Below, in pieces: positions 1-6,879 of a DNA stretch of 13,169 nt; positions within the stretch are counted from its first letter, which is position 1; the number at the start of each line of letters is the position of its first letter. The position numbers and the translations under genes were made by a program. Under the pieces are notes generated by a model. That model worked only from the letters and a program-made list of their open reading frames with translations. It was not told the DNA's origin and did no database searches. The stretch is from Rhizobium leguminosarum (GTDB taxonomy: Bacteria; Pseudomonadota; Alphaproteobacteria; Rhizobiales; Rhizobiaceae): positions 1-13,169 of the forward strand of contig NZ_LWBS01000006.1 in the NCBI RefSeq assembly GCF_001652265.1. Reading direction: 5' to 3'.

Positions 1-127
1 AGACGCCGAAAAATTGCGCCGCGGCGGGGGTGTAACTCCGGTCGGGCTACGCCCTCCCTTCGTCACACCCCCGCCGCCGAGTCTCATCCTGATTGACGCT
101 GAGTCTCACCTTGTTTGTCGCCGCGCA
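1..127. mobile_element. Right end of an IS21-family-like insertion sequence (partial, runs off left edge)
   Basis: This stretch carries no gene but is highly structured. A 13-bp perfect inverted repeat (21-33 gcggcgggggtgt, with its complement at 65-77) encloses 31 bases. It is followed by two adjacent 22-bp direct repeats, 79-100 and 101-122, both beginning gagtctca and matching at 17 of 22 positions. A strong hairpin after the last gene and tandem ~20-bp repeats at the tip are the known layout of IS21-family (istA/istB) ends, which finish in CA; a CA lies at 126-127. Antiporter homology starts directly afterwards, so the element probably inserted into that gene. The transposase genes would lie left of the window and are not seen. 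The family call is inference from layout, and the exact end could be several bases off. Confidence 0.5.
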
Positions 128-1009
128 GCCTGCCTTGCCCCGACCGATCCAGTGCTCGCCAGCGATGTGCAGGTCGGGCCACCGCAGACAGGAGAGGAGG
201 ACGAGGTCCGTTTTGCCCTCACCTCCGAAGCGGGGCTTAACGACGGCTTGAGCTTCCCGTTCGTCCACCTTGCCATCGCCCTGGCGCTTGCCGTGAAGGA
301 GGGCGTCTCCCTTTTGCAACATTGGGCATTTCTGGATGTGTTCTGGAGACTGGCCGCCGGCGGCTTTATGGGATGGGCGCTGGGGAAGGCTTTCGGTTTT
401 TTGTCGTTCAGGATGATGGGAAGCAGCCTCGCAAAAACGCAGGACGGCTTCGTCGCTCTTGGAATGACCTTCACCACGTATGGGTTGACTCAGCTGATCG
501 GTGGCTACGGCTTTGTCGCCGTGTTTCTCGCGGCGATCGCGTTCAGAGCGAGTGAACGAGACCACGATTTTCACGAGCAGCTTCATGATTTCGCCGAGCA
601 GATAGAACGCTTGCTGATGATGGTCCTCCTTGTCTGCCTCGGTTCAATCGCGGCAAGCGGTCAGCTCCTCGGGGGAATTGATTGGCGGGTCGCGGTCGTC
701 GCCCTCCTGGCGATCGCATTTGTCCGGCCGATCATTGGCTGGCTGAGTCTGATCGGCTCCGGACATCCGCCGGGCGAAAGCCTCATCATCGCTGTGTTTG
801 GCATCAGGGGCCTGGGATCGATCTACTACCTGGCATACGCAACGGGCCAAGCGGAGTTCGAGCATGTCGAGACCGTCTGGGCAACGGTCCTCCTTATCGT
901 TCTCACGTCAATCGTTGTCCACGGTATCGCAGTCACCCCGGCGATGAGATGGATCGACGGCCGAAGGTCCCGCGCCCGTCGAAAGCAAACGGCGCACGCT
1001 GTCCATTAA
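128..1009 (+). pseudogene. CPA1-family Na+(K+)/H+ antiporter, 5'-truncated
   Basis: This is the C-terminal two thirds (about 293 residues; the family usually has about 400 or more) of a monovalent cation/proton antiporter of the inner membrane. Homology starts abruptly at ACLAPTDPVLASD, the TDP segment of the CPA1 fold. It continues through SEAGLNDG, which holds the Asn-Asp pair that carries ions in electroneutral CPA1 antiporters, and then several hydrophobic helices and the GIRGLGSIYYLAYA segment near the C terminus. The helices before TDP are missing. The reading frame stays open upstream to an ATG at 14, but those 38 codons are insertion-sequence DNA and do not resemble an antiporter, so the 331-residue frame is a chance fusion. 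Without the N-terminal helices it should not transport. The body shows no frameshift or stop, so the break is probably recent. Confidence 0.8.
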
Positions 1010-1023
1010 ACGACCAGCGCAGA

Positions 1024-1053
1024 GTGGAAACCGCAGAGCGGTGAACGCTCCAC
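1024..1053. terminator. Possible bidirectional hairpin between convergent genes
   Basis: A two-part stem lies in the 61-bp gap between the convergent antiporter remnant and the exported-protein gene. The outer arms are gtgga and tccac, and the inner arms are accgc and gcggt when read on the minus strand. There is no T-tract on either side, so Rho-independent termination is only suggested by position. Confidence 0.25.
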
Positions 1054-1070
1054 AACCGGGCACGCTATGG

Positions 1071-1583
1071 TCAGTTCCGACGCAGGTCAATTCGGCTTGT
1101 GACCACTGATTTGCCAGTTGTGGGATCGGTATCGACGGTCGTCAGCCGCATTCCCGACGCTCCGACTTTTTCGATCGTCATCTGGGCGCGTCGATCGCCG
1201 TTTACGTTTCTTGCCCAGTTTATACCGAGGTTGATGGCGTCACCCTCGCGCTTGCCCCCAAGGCGGGCAGTGCCAGTGCCGGCGCCGACATAGGATCCAG
1301 TATAGGAATCACCTGTCGCCTTGAGATCGGCGCTAATGACCCGGGAAAAAACGACGAGGCTAGTGCAGCGCCCATCAAGTGCAAGCGAACTTGCAGTCGT
1401 GTCCGACTTGAAGCTGCAGGTGACATTGATCGTTGGTGCATTAATGCGCACCTTTACTGTACCCTTACCGCTCCAACTGCCGGCAAGGGGCTGCAGGAAA
1501 GCGGACGCATCAGCATGAACGATGCCCACACTGACGCATACCATCGAGGCGATCGCGATGGATGTTGTAATGGCCTTATTCAT
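1071..1583 (-). CDS. Small exported protein of unknown function
   Basis: A 170-residue protein with a clear Sec signal peptide: MNKAITT, then a hydrophobic stretch (SIAIASMVCVSVGIV) ending in VHA-DA, so cleavage is likely near residue 23. The mature part begins LQPLAGSWSGKGTVKV and is rich in alternating polar/apolar strands, with a pair of cysteines (TCSF and GRCTS) that could form a disulfide in the periplasm. The GSWSGKG opening suggests a lipocalin-like or small beta-barrel fold, but I do not recognise the family with certainty. The frame is open much further upstream (to 1901), but that extension lacks coding character. Of the two nearby ATGs (1589 and 1583), 1583 has the better-placed gaaag ribosome-binding site and leaves a clean signal peptide. 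A GGAAC-type promoter candidate lies about 72 bp upstream. Confidence 0.75.
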   Translation of the reverse strand: MNKAITTSIAIASMVCVSVGIVHADASAFLQPLAGSWSGKGTVKVRINAPTINVTCSFKSDTTASSLALDGRCTSLVVFSRVISADLKATGDSYTGSYVGAGTGTARLGGKREGDAINLGINWARNVNGDRRAQMTIEKVGASGMRLTTVDTDPTTGKSVVTSRIDLRRN

Positions 1584-1654
1584 ATTCATAACTTTCAGAT
1601 CACTGAACCCAAAGTAGCGGTATTCGGCAGATCGAGGAGGAGGGGCGGTGATAC

Positions 1655-1679
1655 AACCTCCCGGCGATAACTTGGTTCC
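1655..1679 (-). promoter_or_regulatory. Candidate EcfG (general stress response) promoter for the exported protein
   Basis: The minus strand reads GGAAC (1679-1675), 16 bases, then GGTT (1658-1655). The EcfG/RpoE2 consensus is GGAAC-N16/17-cGTT, also written GGAAC-N18-TT, so the -35 box is perfect and the -10 box matches 3 of 4. It sits about 72 bp before the start codon at 1583 and no gene lies between. A second GGAAC overlaps just upstream (1685-1681) without a matching -10. Such short motifs occur by chance, and a pattern this loose is expected about once in a window this size. Confidence 0.4.
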
Positions 1680-1836
1680 GGTTCCGATAAAATAAGCAGC
1701 ATTTAGTAAGGGATCATGTTTAACGTTCGCCTGCTTGGCGAGCCGCCGGCCTGATGGTTCTCGCTTGGATCGATAGCAGGCAACCTCATCTGAAGGCCAC
1801 CTTGTTGAGCTGTTTTCCTCCCATAGAGATGAACCG

Positions 1837-1989
1837 ATGATCCTCGAGTTGCAGAATTTCATCCATGAGATGATCGCCACCGGCGAACCGCTGGCGGCCA
1901 CTATCGATCGGCTTTACCTCGAGGTCGAGGCCGGCGTTCCGATGGTGATGGAAGACAATCTCGTTAAGGTCGTGCTCCGGAATGGCTAG
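1837..1989 (+). pseudogene. Fragment of a sensor/signalling protein (GAF- or PAS-linked), remnant
   Basis: From an ATG at 1837 a 50-codon frame reads MILELQNFIHEMIATGEPLA, then ATIDRLYLEVEAGVP and a divergent tail ending at TAG 1987-1989. The pattern of an initial helix, ATGxPL, then a second helix ending in VP resembles the entry into the GAF domain of bacterial diguanylate cyclases, phosphodiesterases and sensor kinases, where SVLxxD usually follows. That continuation is absent here. The frame is open upstream only to a stop at 1774-1776. No good ribosome-binding site is visible. It could be a genuine 50-residue protein, but a broken gene scrap is more likely. Confidence 0.35.
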
Positions 1990-2022
1990 ACGACTCAAAT
2001 CCTCATAGGGCTGCTGCGAAGC

Positions 2023-2886
2023 TCACGCGGACACCTCGACCTCCACGTCCATCGATATGAATGCATCGGACGCACCGACGAAGCTGCCTGCGACGGGAAC
2101 GGATTGCGCGATATCGCGGGTGACGGCGACAGGGATGAGATTGGCCCCGCCCATGCTGCGGTTGGTCGGATCGAACGTGATCCATCCGGCGCCAGGAACG
2201 AATACCTCGACCCAGGCATGGGTCGAGCCCTGATTCTGCGAACCGAGCAATATTTGATCGGGATTGAACAGGTATCCCGACACGATACGGGCTCCAAAGC
2301 CCAGACAACGGACAGTTTCAGCAAACAGCACCGCGAAGTCACGGCATGATCCCCAACGGCGGTCCAGCGTTTGGGTCGGCGTCTGTGTGCCTTCCGCCTC
2401 GCGGCTTTGATAGGAGATCGATGACGACACCCCAGCGCTTATGTCCTTCAGAAGCGAGAGCGTGTCTGTCGAATTGCTTGCGACAAATCCCTGTGCCCAC
2501 CGCTGAAGTTGCTGGGACGGGTCGGTATACTGCCGAGCCGTCAGCGCGCCGAGATCCGTCCATTCCTCGGCCGAATAGCGGAATGGAAAGGTGAGGGCGG
2601 AGCCTGCAATAGCAAAGACCGGCCATGCTGCGGCGATAAGGTCGACCAGCGCGACGCTATCAACGGACAGGACATCGGTCATTTCGCCGAAAACCGCGGT
2701 GGCAACCGCGTTGCCGAATACATCGATCGCCCAACTGACCTGGGCCTGTGGTGTTATCGAGACCTCATGCGACAGCAGCCGGAGATCGGGGCTCTCGCGG
2801 GGCCTCAACATCAGCCGGTGAGGCCTGAGATTGACCGCATATCGGTAGTGATAAATCGTGCGATGGTGGATACGGATTTTCGACAT
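2023..2886 (-). CDS. Transglutaminase-like cysteine protease family protein
   Basis: A 287-residue cytoplasmic protein with the two-part architecture of bacterial transglutaminase-like proteins. An N-terminal beta domain (roughly residues 1-80, opening IRIHHRTIYHYRYAV and containing LRPRESPDLRLLSHEV) is followed by the papain-like core. The catalytic triad is visible: Cys181 in RWGSCRDFA, His223 in STHAWVEV and Asp239 in FDPTN. The length is normal for the family. Despite the name, members usually act as peptidases or amide hydrolases, and the substrate here cannot be deduced. The ATG at 2886 is preceded by gagag with suitable spacing, and no upstream in-frame alternative is needed. The AI-2E-family gene lies upstream on the same strand, 125 bp away; cotranscription is possible but not shown. 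Confidence 0.9.
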   Translation of the reverse strand: MSKIRIHHRTIYHYRYAVNLRPHRLMLRPRESPDLRLLSHEVSITPQAQVSWAIDVFGNAVATAVFGEMTDVLSVDSVALVDLIAAAWPVFAIAGSALTFPFRYSAEEWTDLGALTARQYTDPSQQLQRWAQGFVASNSTDTLSLLKDISAGVSSSISYQSREAEGTQTPTQTLDRRWGSCRDFAVLFAETVRCLGFGARIVSGYLFNPDQILLGSQNQGSTHAWVEVFVPGAGWITFDPTNRSMGGANLIPVAVTRDIAQSVPVAGSFVGASDAFISMDVEVEVSA

Positions 2887-3011
2887 GAGTGCTCTCGAGT
2901 CAGGGCATCGGCATTAGCCGAGCCACCACATCTATCACACAGGCTCGCGAGCTCTCCGACCACCTGCGCGTTTTCACTCCCGTCCCAAAGTGCCGGGAAC
3001 CTGTGGAACTG

Positions 3012-4079
3012 TCATTTTATATCCGTGGACTTTGCTCTTTCAGCGCTCTGCTGTTCGGCGAAAAGCGACCATGCCGCGATAAACAAGGCGGCAATCAGGG
3101 GGCCAATGACGAAACCATTGATGCCGAACAGGGAGATACCGCCGACCGTCGAGATCAACACCACATAGTCGGGCAGCCGCGTCCCCTGGCCCACCAGTGG
3201 CGGACGCAGCAGGTTATCGATTAGCCCTATGACAAATACGCCGATGAGAACCAGGATCGATGCTTTCAACCAGGCACCCGTGAGAACTAGCCAGATGGCG
3301 GCTGGGACCCATACAAGTGCTGCTCCAATTGCGGGCAGCATCGACAGGAACGTCATGGTGACGCCCCACAACAGGGCGGCCTCGACTCCCAGAGCCCAGA
3401 ATGCCAGGCCTCCGATCGTTCCTTGGATCATAGCAATGATGATATTCCCTTTGACGGTTGCCCGAACGACAGCGGAAAACTTGTCGCGAAACTGGCGGGT
3501 ATAGTCGTCGTTGAGAGGGATTGCATGTCGGATCGTCCGGCCGAGGTCAGTGCCATCCCTGAAGAGGAAGAAAAGCAGATAAAGCATGATCCCGAAGCTG
3601 ATGAAGAACTGCAGCGCGTTTTGACCAAAACTCAGCAGGCGGCCGGCGACAGACCGGCTTGCCTGTACTGCGCCTGAGGAGATGTTCGCGCGAAGTTCTG
3701 CGAAGCCGCCCAGCTTCAATGAGTTCAGCCAGTTGTCGATGAAGCCGGGCAACGCATTCTGAATCCGGACCAGATAGCCATTGAGGTCGATTTCGTTGCT
3801 GCTTATCCGTTGGTAAAGACTGGTGCCTTCCTGGATGAGAGAAGCGAGAATAACCAATGCCGGCACGATGACGAGACCGATGCACATCAGCACCGTCAGC
3901 AGGGCAGCGATGCTGCGGCGGCCCCCTAGCAAACGCGCCAGTCGCATGTGTACTGGAAAGAAGATGATTGCAAGTATCACCGCCCAGAAGACCGCCGCGT
4001 AATAGGGGATAAGCAGCCAGATGAACGCGATCGTCACCAGCGCTAGCATGACATAAAAGCTCGTACGTTGGATAGACAT
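3012..4079 (-). CDS. AI-2E/PerM-family inner-membrane transporter
   Basis: A 355-residue integral membrane protein of the AI-2E (UPF0118, PerM/TqsA/YdiK) family. Hydrophobic helices open the protein (FYVMLALVTIAFIWLLIPYY, then a second pair). A soluble loop of about 100 residues follows, then paired C-terminal helices with the family hallmarks LIDNLLRPPLVG (about 286-297) and GISLFGINGFVIGP (about 315-328). Members have been linked to autoinducer-2 export, or in related groups to Na+(Li+)/H+ antiport; the sequence does not say which. The frame is open to an ATG at 4181, but the extra 34 residues are arginine- and tryptophan-rich and unlike the family. I chose the ATG at 4079 (MSIQRTSF), with a weak aaggc upstream and a family-typical length. 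Confidence 0.88.
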   Translation of the reverse strand: MSIQRTSFYVMLALVTIAFIWLLIPYYAAVFWAVILAIIFFPVHMRLARLLGGRRSIAALLTVLMCIGLVIVPALVILASLIQEGTSLYQRISSNEIDLNGYLVRIQNALPGFIDNWLNSLKLGGFAELRANISSGAVQASRSVAGRLLSFGQNALQFFISFGIMLYLLFFLFRDGTDLGRTIRHAIPLNDDYTRQFRDKFSAVVRATVKGNIIIAMIQGTIGGLAFWALGVEAALLWGVTMTFLSMLPAIGAALVWVPAAIWLVLTGAWLKASILVLIGVFVIGLIDNLLRPPLVGQGTRLPDYVVLISTVGGISLFGINGFVIGPLIAALFIAAWSLFAEQQSAERAKSTDIK

Positions 4080-4684
4080 GTCTGCCTTGTCGCTGGCCAG
4101 TCTCCACCGCCACCGGCGTAGGAATATCGGTTCGCAAAAATCTCTCATGCTAACCATAGCCGCGTCGCGGCATAAGGCCAACGCGAATCCAGCGTGGGAG
4201 GAACGCGGACAACTTGACTACTGCAGGCAGCACCGACGCGATCTTCGCTCATCACGCACGCCCCGAGCCCGGCGCACTGTCTTCCGGCGAAGGACTCATC
4301 GCGAAATCGCTTTCGAGACCTGCGAATCGGCGGCCTTCAAATCGCGGCTGACTATCGTCGACGCCGGCAGTTACGGCGCCACCAGCGCTCCCTTCCAAGC
4401 AAATCGTGCTGAAGAAGAAGGCAATGGCGAAGTGGCTTGATGAAAACATTGTCTCTGTGACGACCAAGTCGCTTTCTTCTAGCGACGCTGGCAGGAAAGC
4501 CAAGGTCTAGGGAACAACGATGGTCCCGCGTGGTTCCCCTACCAGTGGATTGGACCGGCAGCCGCAGCCGCCGATGGTGCATTCCAAAGGGACACGTCGA
4601 GAGCCGCGAACCGAGCAGTACGCAGGCGCGACGCCCCGCAGCCGGTCTGCGAACGCTCCTATCGCAGGTTGAGGACCTTGACGT
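4080..4684. other. 605-bp stretch without a convincing gene; possible decayed coding remnant
   Basis: No frame here has family motifs. One plus-strand frame gives a coherent stretch, PALPSKQIVLKKKAMAKWLD, continuing to a TAG at 4508-4510. The same frame is cut by a TGA at 4349-4351, so only about 50 codons remain, with ATG 4424 the sole ATG. A separate 50-codon frame (4520-4672, opening MVPRGSPTSG) is arginine- and proline-rich, ends 12 bp before the esterase gene and has no recognisable relatives. The region probably holds the upstream regulatory sequence of both flanking genes plus debris of a lost gene. Confidence 0.35.
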
Positions 4685-5713
4685 ATGAAGTTCAGTTTCG
4701 GCAGATCGCTAGTAAAGGCCCTCAGAGTCCAAAAGAAAATCGGCAAGCTGATCGGGAAAGCTGTCGAAGCGACCCGAACCAAACCGAAACGCACAACCTC
4801 CACATCCCGCCCCGCGAAACCGGTTTTGGTCGAGACAACCGCGTTTGGAAGCCATCCGGGCCGCCTGGTGATGAAATCCTTCGTCCCGACGACGCGGCTG
4901 CCGAAGAACCCTGCACTTGTCGTCTTGCTTCATGGCTGCCATCAGAATCCCGAAAGCCTGGATGTCGCGGCAGGCTTCTCCAAGCTCGCGAGAGACCGGG
5001 GTTTCGCTCTTCTTTATCCGCAACAGAAGAGAGCAAACAATTCGCAAAATTGCTTCAACTGGTTTCGACCAAGCGCGGTCGCCCGAGACCGCGGTGAGGT
5101 GCGTTCAATCAAGCAGATGGTCGAACACATATGCGAGCGACATCGCATCGACCGGTCGAGGATCTTCGTCGCGGGGCTGTCCGCCGGCGGGGCGATGACG
5201 GGCGCACTTGTTGCGAACTATCCCTCATTGTTTGCAGGCGCAGCGATCATCGCCGGCATGCCATTCGGATCTGCCCGCGACGCGATGTCCGCCCTGCGCG
5301 CGATGAAGTCAGGTGCGACGCCGCCGCCAGGCGGATGGGGAAGAGCCATCGCTGAGATTTCCCCAGAAGCCAAGTCATGGCCTGCGATAACCATCTGGCA
5401 GGGCATGGAAGACCGGGTGGTCAAGCCCGTCAATGCGCTCGCGTGTGTTGCTCAGTGGCTCGAAGTCCAAGGCATTGCAGAAAATAGCGGCCGTTTGGAG
5501 GATAAACCCTGGGGCAGGTTGCAGTCGTGGAAAGTCAAAAGCGAGCTGAAAGTGGCCCTCTATTCGGTCAGCAACATGGGCCACGGGCTTCCGATCAAGA
5601 AGCGCAAGAGCGTCACTGCGCTACGATCTGGAGACCCCTACGTGATCCCGGTAGAAATCTCAGCCCCCGCAGAGATGATGCGATTGTGGGGGTTGTCGAG
5701 GCTTCGAACATAG
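4685..5713 (+). CDS. PHB depolymerase / LpqC-family serine esterase
   Basis: A 342-residue alpha/beta-hydrolase of the poly(3-hydroxybutyrate) depolymerase-like esterase family (LpqC and feruloyl-esterase relatives). The oxyanion segment is LLHGCHQNP (81-89). The nucleophile elbow is GLSAGG with Ser166, the acid is Asp243 in WQGMEDRVV, and the catalytic His is His300 in NMGHGLP. The N terminus (1-45) is basic and lacks a hydrophobic signal peptide, so the enzyme looks intracellular. This fits either mobilisation of stored PHB or cleavage of small esters; the substrate is not determined by sequence. The ATG has a gagga ribosome-binding site 9 bases upstream (4671-4675). It is transcribed alone and converges with the truncated GFA gene 40 bp downstream. 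Confidence 0.88.
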   Translation: MKFSFGRSLVKALRVQKKIGKLIGKAVEATRTKPKRTTSTSRPAKPVLVETTAFGSHPGRLVMKSFVPTTRLPKNPALVVLLHGCHQNPESLDVAAGFSKLARDRGFALLYPQQKRANNSQNCFNWFRPSAVARDRGEVRSIKQMVEHICERHRIDRSRIFVAGLSAGGAMTGALVANYPSLFAGAAIIAGMPFGSARDAMSALRAMKSGATPPPGGWGRAIAEISPEAKSWPAITIWQGMEDRVVKPVNALACVAQWLEVQGIAENSGRLEDKPWGRLQSWKVKSELKVALYSVSNMGHGLPIKKRKSVTALRSGDPYVIPVEISAPAEMMRLWGLSRLRT

Positions 5714-5753
5714 CCAGCTCGCAGCATCTTCGACCGTATCTGGCAAATTCACG

Positions 5754-5933
5754 TCACCGATGGGTCGTACACGCTGCACCCCACCCGACGCGCAATAATA
5801 TGGCGAAATAGGTGAATGCGGAGCCGCTCTCCTGCCGGCAGTCCGTGCAGTGACAGATGCCGATCCGTTTTGGGTCGCCGCGGACGGCAATGCGCACATT
5901 ACCGCTGAGGCAGGATCCTGGCAGGACGCTCAT
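5754..5933 (-). pseudogene. GFA-family (glutathione-dependent formaldehyde-activating-like) enzyme, 3'-truncated
   Basis: The first ~45 residues match the GFA/CENP-V family (usually about 120-140 residues): GSCLSGNVRIAVRGDP, then ICHCTDCRQESGSAFTYFAI. After FAILLR the homology stops and the frame runs about a dozen unrelated codons to a stop. The later zinc cysteines (CxxCG region) are missing. The early motif CLCG has become CLSG, so one structural zinc ligand is also lost, while CHCTDC is intact. The start is ATG 5933, with a possible GTG just before at 5936 and aaggg upstream. The 3' part was apparently deleted up to the end of the neighbouring esterase gene. A stable product is unlikely. 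Confidence 0.75.
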
Positions 5934-5945
5934 CACGGACGCCCT

Positions 5946-6203
5946 TCACCCGTTCCCCTGTTCGTCGTCGAGAACTTCCGTATCGGGGCGGTCGCCGCCA
6001 TCGGCATGTTCCGTCTGCCACCGACCATCGGCGAGCTGATATGAAATTTCGGCATCGCGGCCTTCAATGTGCTGACGCTGGGCCGCCGACTTTGCGGCAG
6101 CGAGCGCGCTATCGTGGTCTGGATAGGTCTCCGACCAGACGTCTCCCAGACGGTAGCCGAAGCCGCCGTCGTGCTCGCCGACATGATAGGTGATAGTCGT
6201 CAT
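5946..6203 (-). CDS. DUF2188 domain protein
   Basis: An 85-residue hydrophilic protein of the DUF2188 type found widely in rhizobia: MTTITYHVGEHDGGFGYRLG, then DVWSETYPDHDSALAAAKSAAQ, then a short strand pattern ISYQLADGRWQTE and an acidic tail GDRPDTEVLDDEQ. The family pattern is a strand with HDGG, the SETF/Y-P-x-HDxAxxAA helix, and a final strand. Its function is not established. The start is well supported by aaggaggag 6-7 bases before the ATG, the strongest ribosome-binding site in this window. The gene ends 12 bp before the GFA remnant on the same strand, so the two may once have formed an operon. Confidence 0.8.
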   Translation of the reverse strand: MTTITYHVGEHDGGFGYRLGDVWSETYPDHDSALAAAKSAAQRQHIEGRDAEISYQLADGRWQTEHADGGDRPDTEVLDDEQGNG

Positions 6204-6476
6204 GCTGTTCTCCTCCTTGACGTCGACATCAAATTAGGGCGGAGCGCCAACATTCCAATCGCGGGGGCCTTACGCGATGGGCGGCGATTATGCCGCGTCG
6301 GCTACCACGAGAAGCGCCTTCGCCACGGTCGCGTGGGACATCCTCCATCGCTCCTGGCACTTCACGAAGCGGTCTGGATGGTTTCCATGTGGAGGCGAAG
6401 CGCGATGATCCATCCGCGAGAATGGAGTCGGTCAGGCCGTCGTCTAGGCGCCGCCGTTTAGAAGCCGCGGGCGTCC
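6204..6476. other. Short region without a supported gene
   Basis: The frames here are low-complexity and arginine-rich. The only tidy one is a 41-codon minus-strand frame from ATG 6413 to TAA 6288-6290, whose end reads FVKCQERWRMSHATVAKALL. It has no ribosome-binding site and no family I recognise. The segment nearest 6204 supplies the strong ribosome-binding site of the DUF2188 gene and presumably its promoter. Confidence 0.3.
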
Positions 6477-6755
6477 TCACACCGCTGCAAGCGCGCGCCT
6501 GACTGCCGCTATCACATCGTCCGGCATGGCCGGCCTGGAAAGGTGTTCGTCATTTCCGAACGCCGGCTCTTCGTCAATTAGCGAACGGGGTTCGCCCGAA
6601 TATACGACAAAGGGAACTTGCCCCCTGGCGAGATGACGAACCACCGCACTGCAAAGACCGTCCGAGAGGTGGGGATCGACGATGGCCATCGACGGCGCGT
6701 TATCCTCCAACCACGCTACGAGGAGCAGGATGCGATCGGGCATCGCCTTTCTCAC
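6477..6755 (-). pseudogene. Response-regulator receiver domain, missing its N-terminal third
   Basis: The frame encodes the second part of a CheY-like receiver of the rhizobial single-domain type: WLEDNAPSMAIVDPHLSDGL with the phosphoacceptor Asp at residue 27, VPFVVYSG with the conserved Ser/Thr position, and RPAMPDDVIAAVRRALA for the last helix. The conserved Lys before Pro is replaced by Arg (SRPAMP). The first beta strand and acidic pair (VVEDE) are absent. Just upstream on the same strand an ATG at 6794 opens MSGRRVYV, a typical receiver start, and then stops after nine codons, which suggests that about 30 codons were deleted or shifted out of frame. The apparent start of the open frame is a GTG at 6755. 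The product would not fold as a receiver. Confidence 0.7.
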
Positions 6756-6879
6756 GGCATGCGATCACCTGACGTACACCCGGCGACCGCTCATGTCACG
6801 AGGGGCGCTCGAAGTCACGGACGTTCGGGAGCCAAACTGAAGTGCGAAGGCTCACGGTTATGATCCACGGTAAGATGGC

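Noticed and set aside
1055..1078. Minus-strand GGAAC-N16-GGTT motif just upstream of the end of the exported-protein gene
   Set aside because: It overlaps the 3' end of a gene on the same strand and would drive only antisense transcription into the antiporter remnant.
2509..3168. 219-codon plus-strand open frame opposite the transglutaminase-like gene
   Set aside because: It is the antisense frame of well supported genes and lacks any domain signature.
4511..4535. GGAAC-N18-TT motif upstream of the esterase gene, resembling an EcfG promoter
   Set aside because: The -10 part is GGTT, it lies about 150 bp from the start codon, and a pattern this loose is expected about once by chance in a window of this size.
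6288..6413. 41-codon minus-strand frame ending in SHATVAKALLVVADAA
   Set aside because: No ribosome-binding site and no known relatives; kept only as a note within the region entry.
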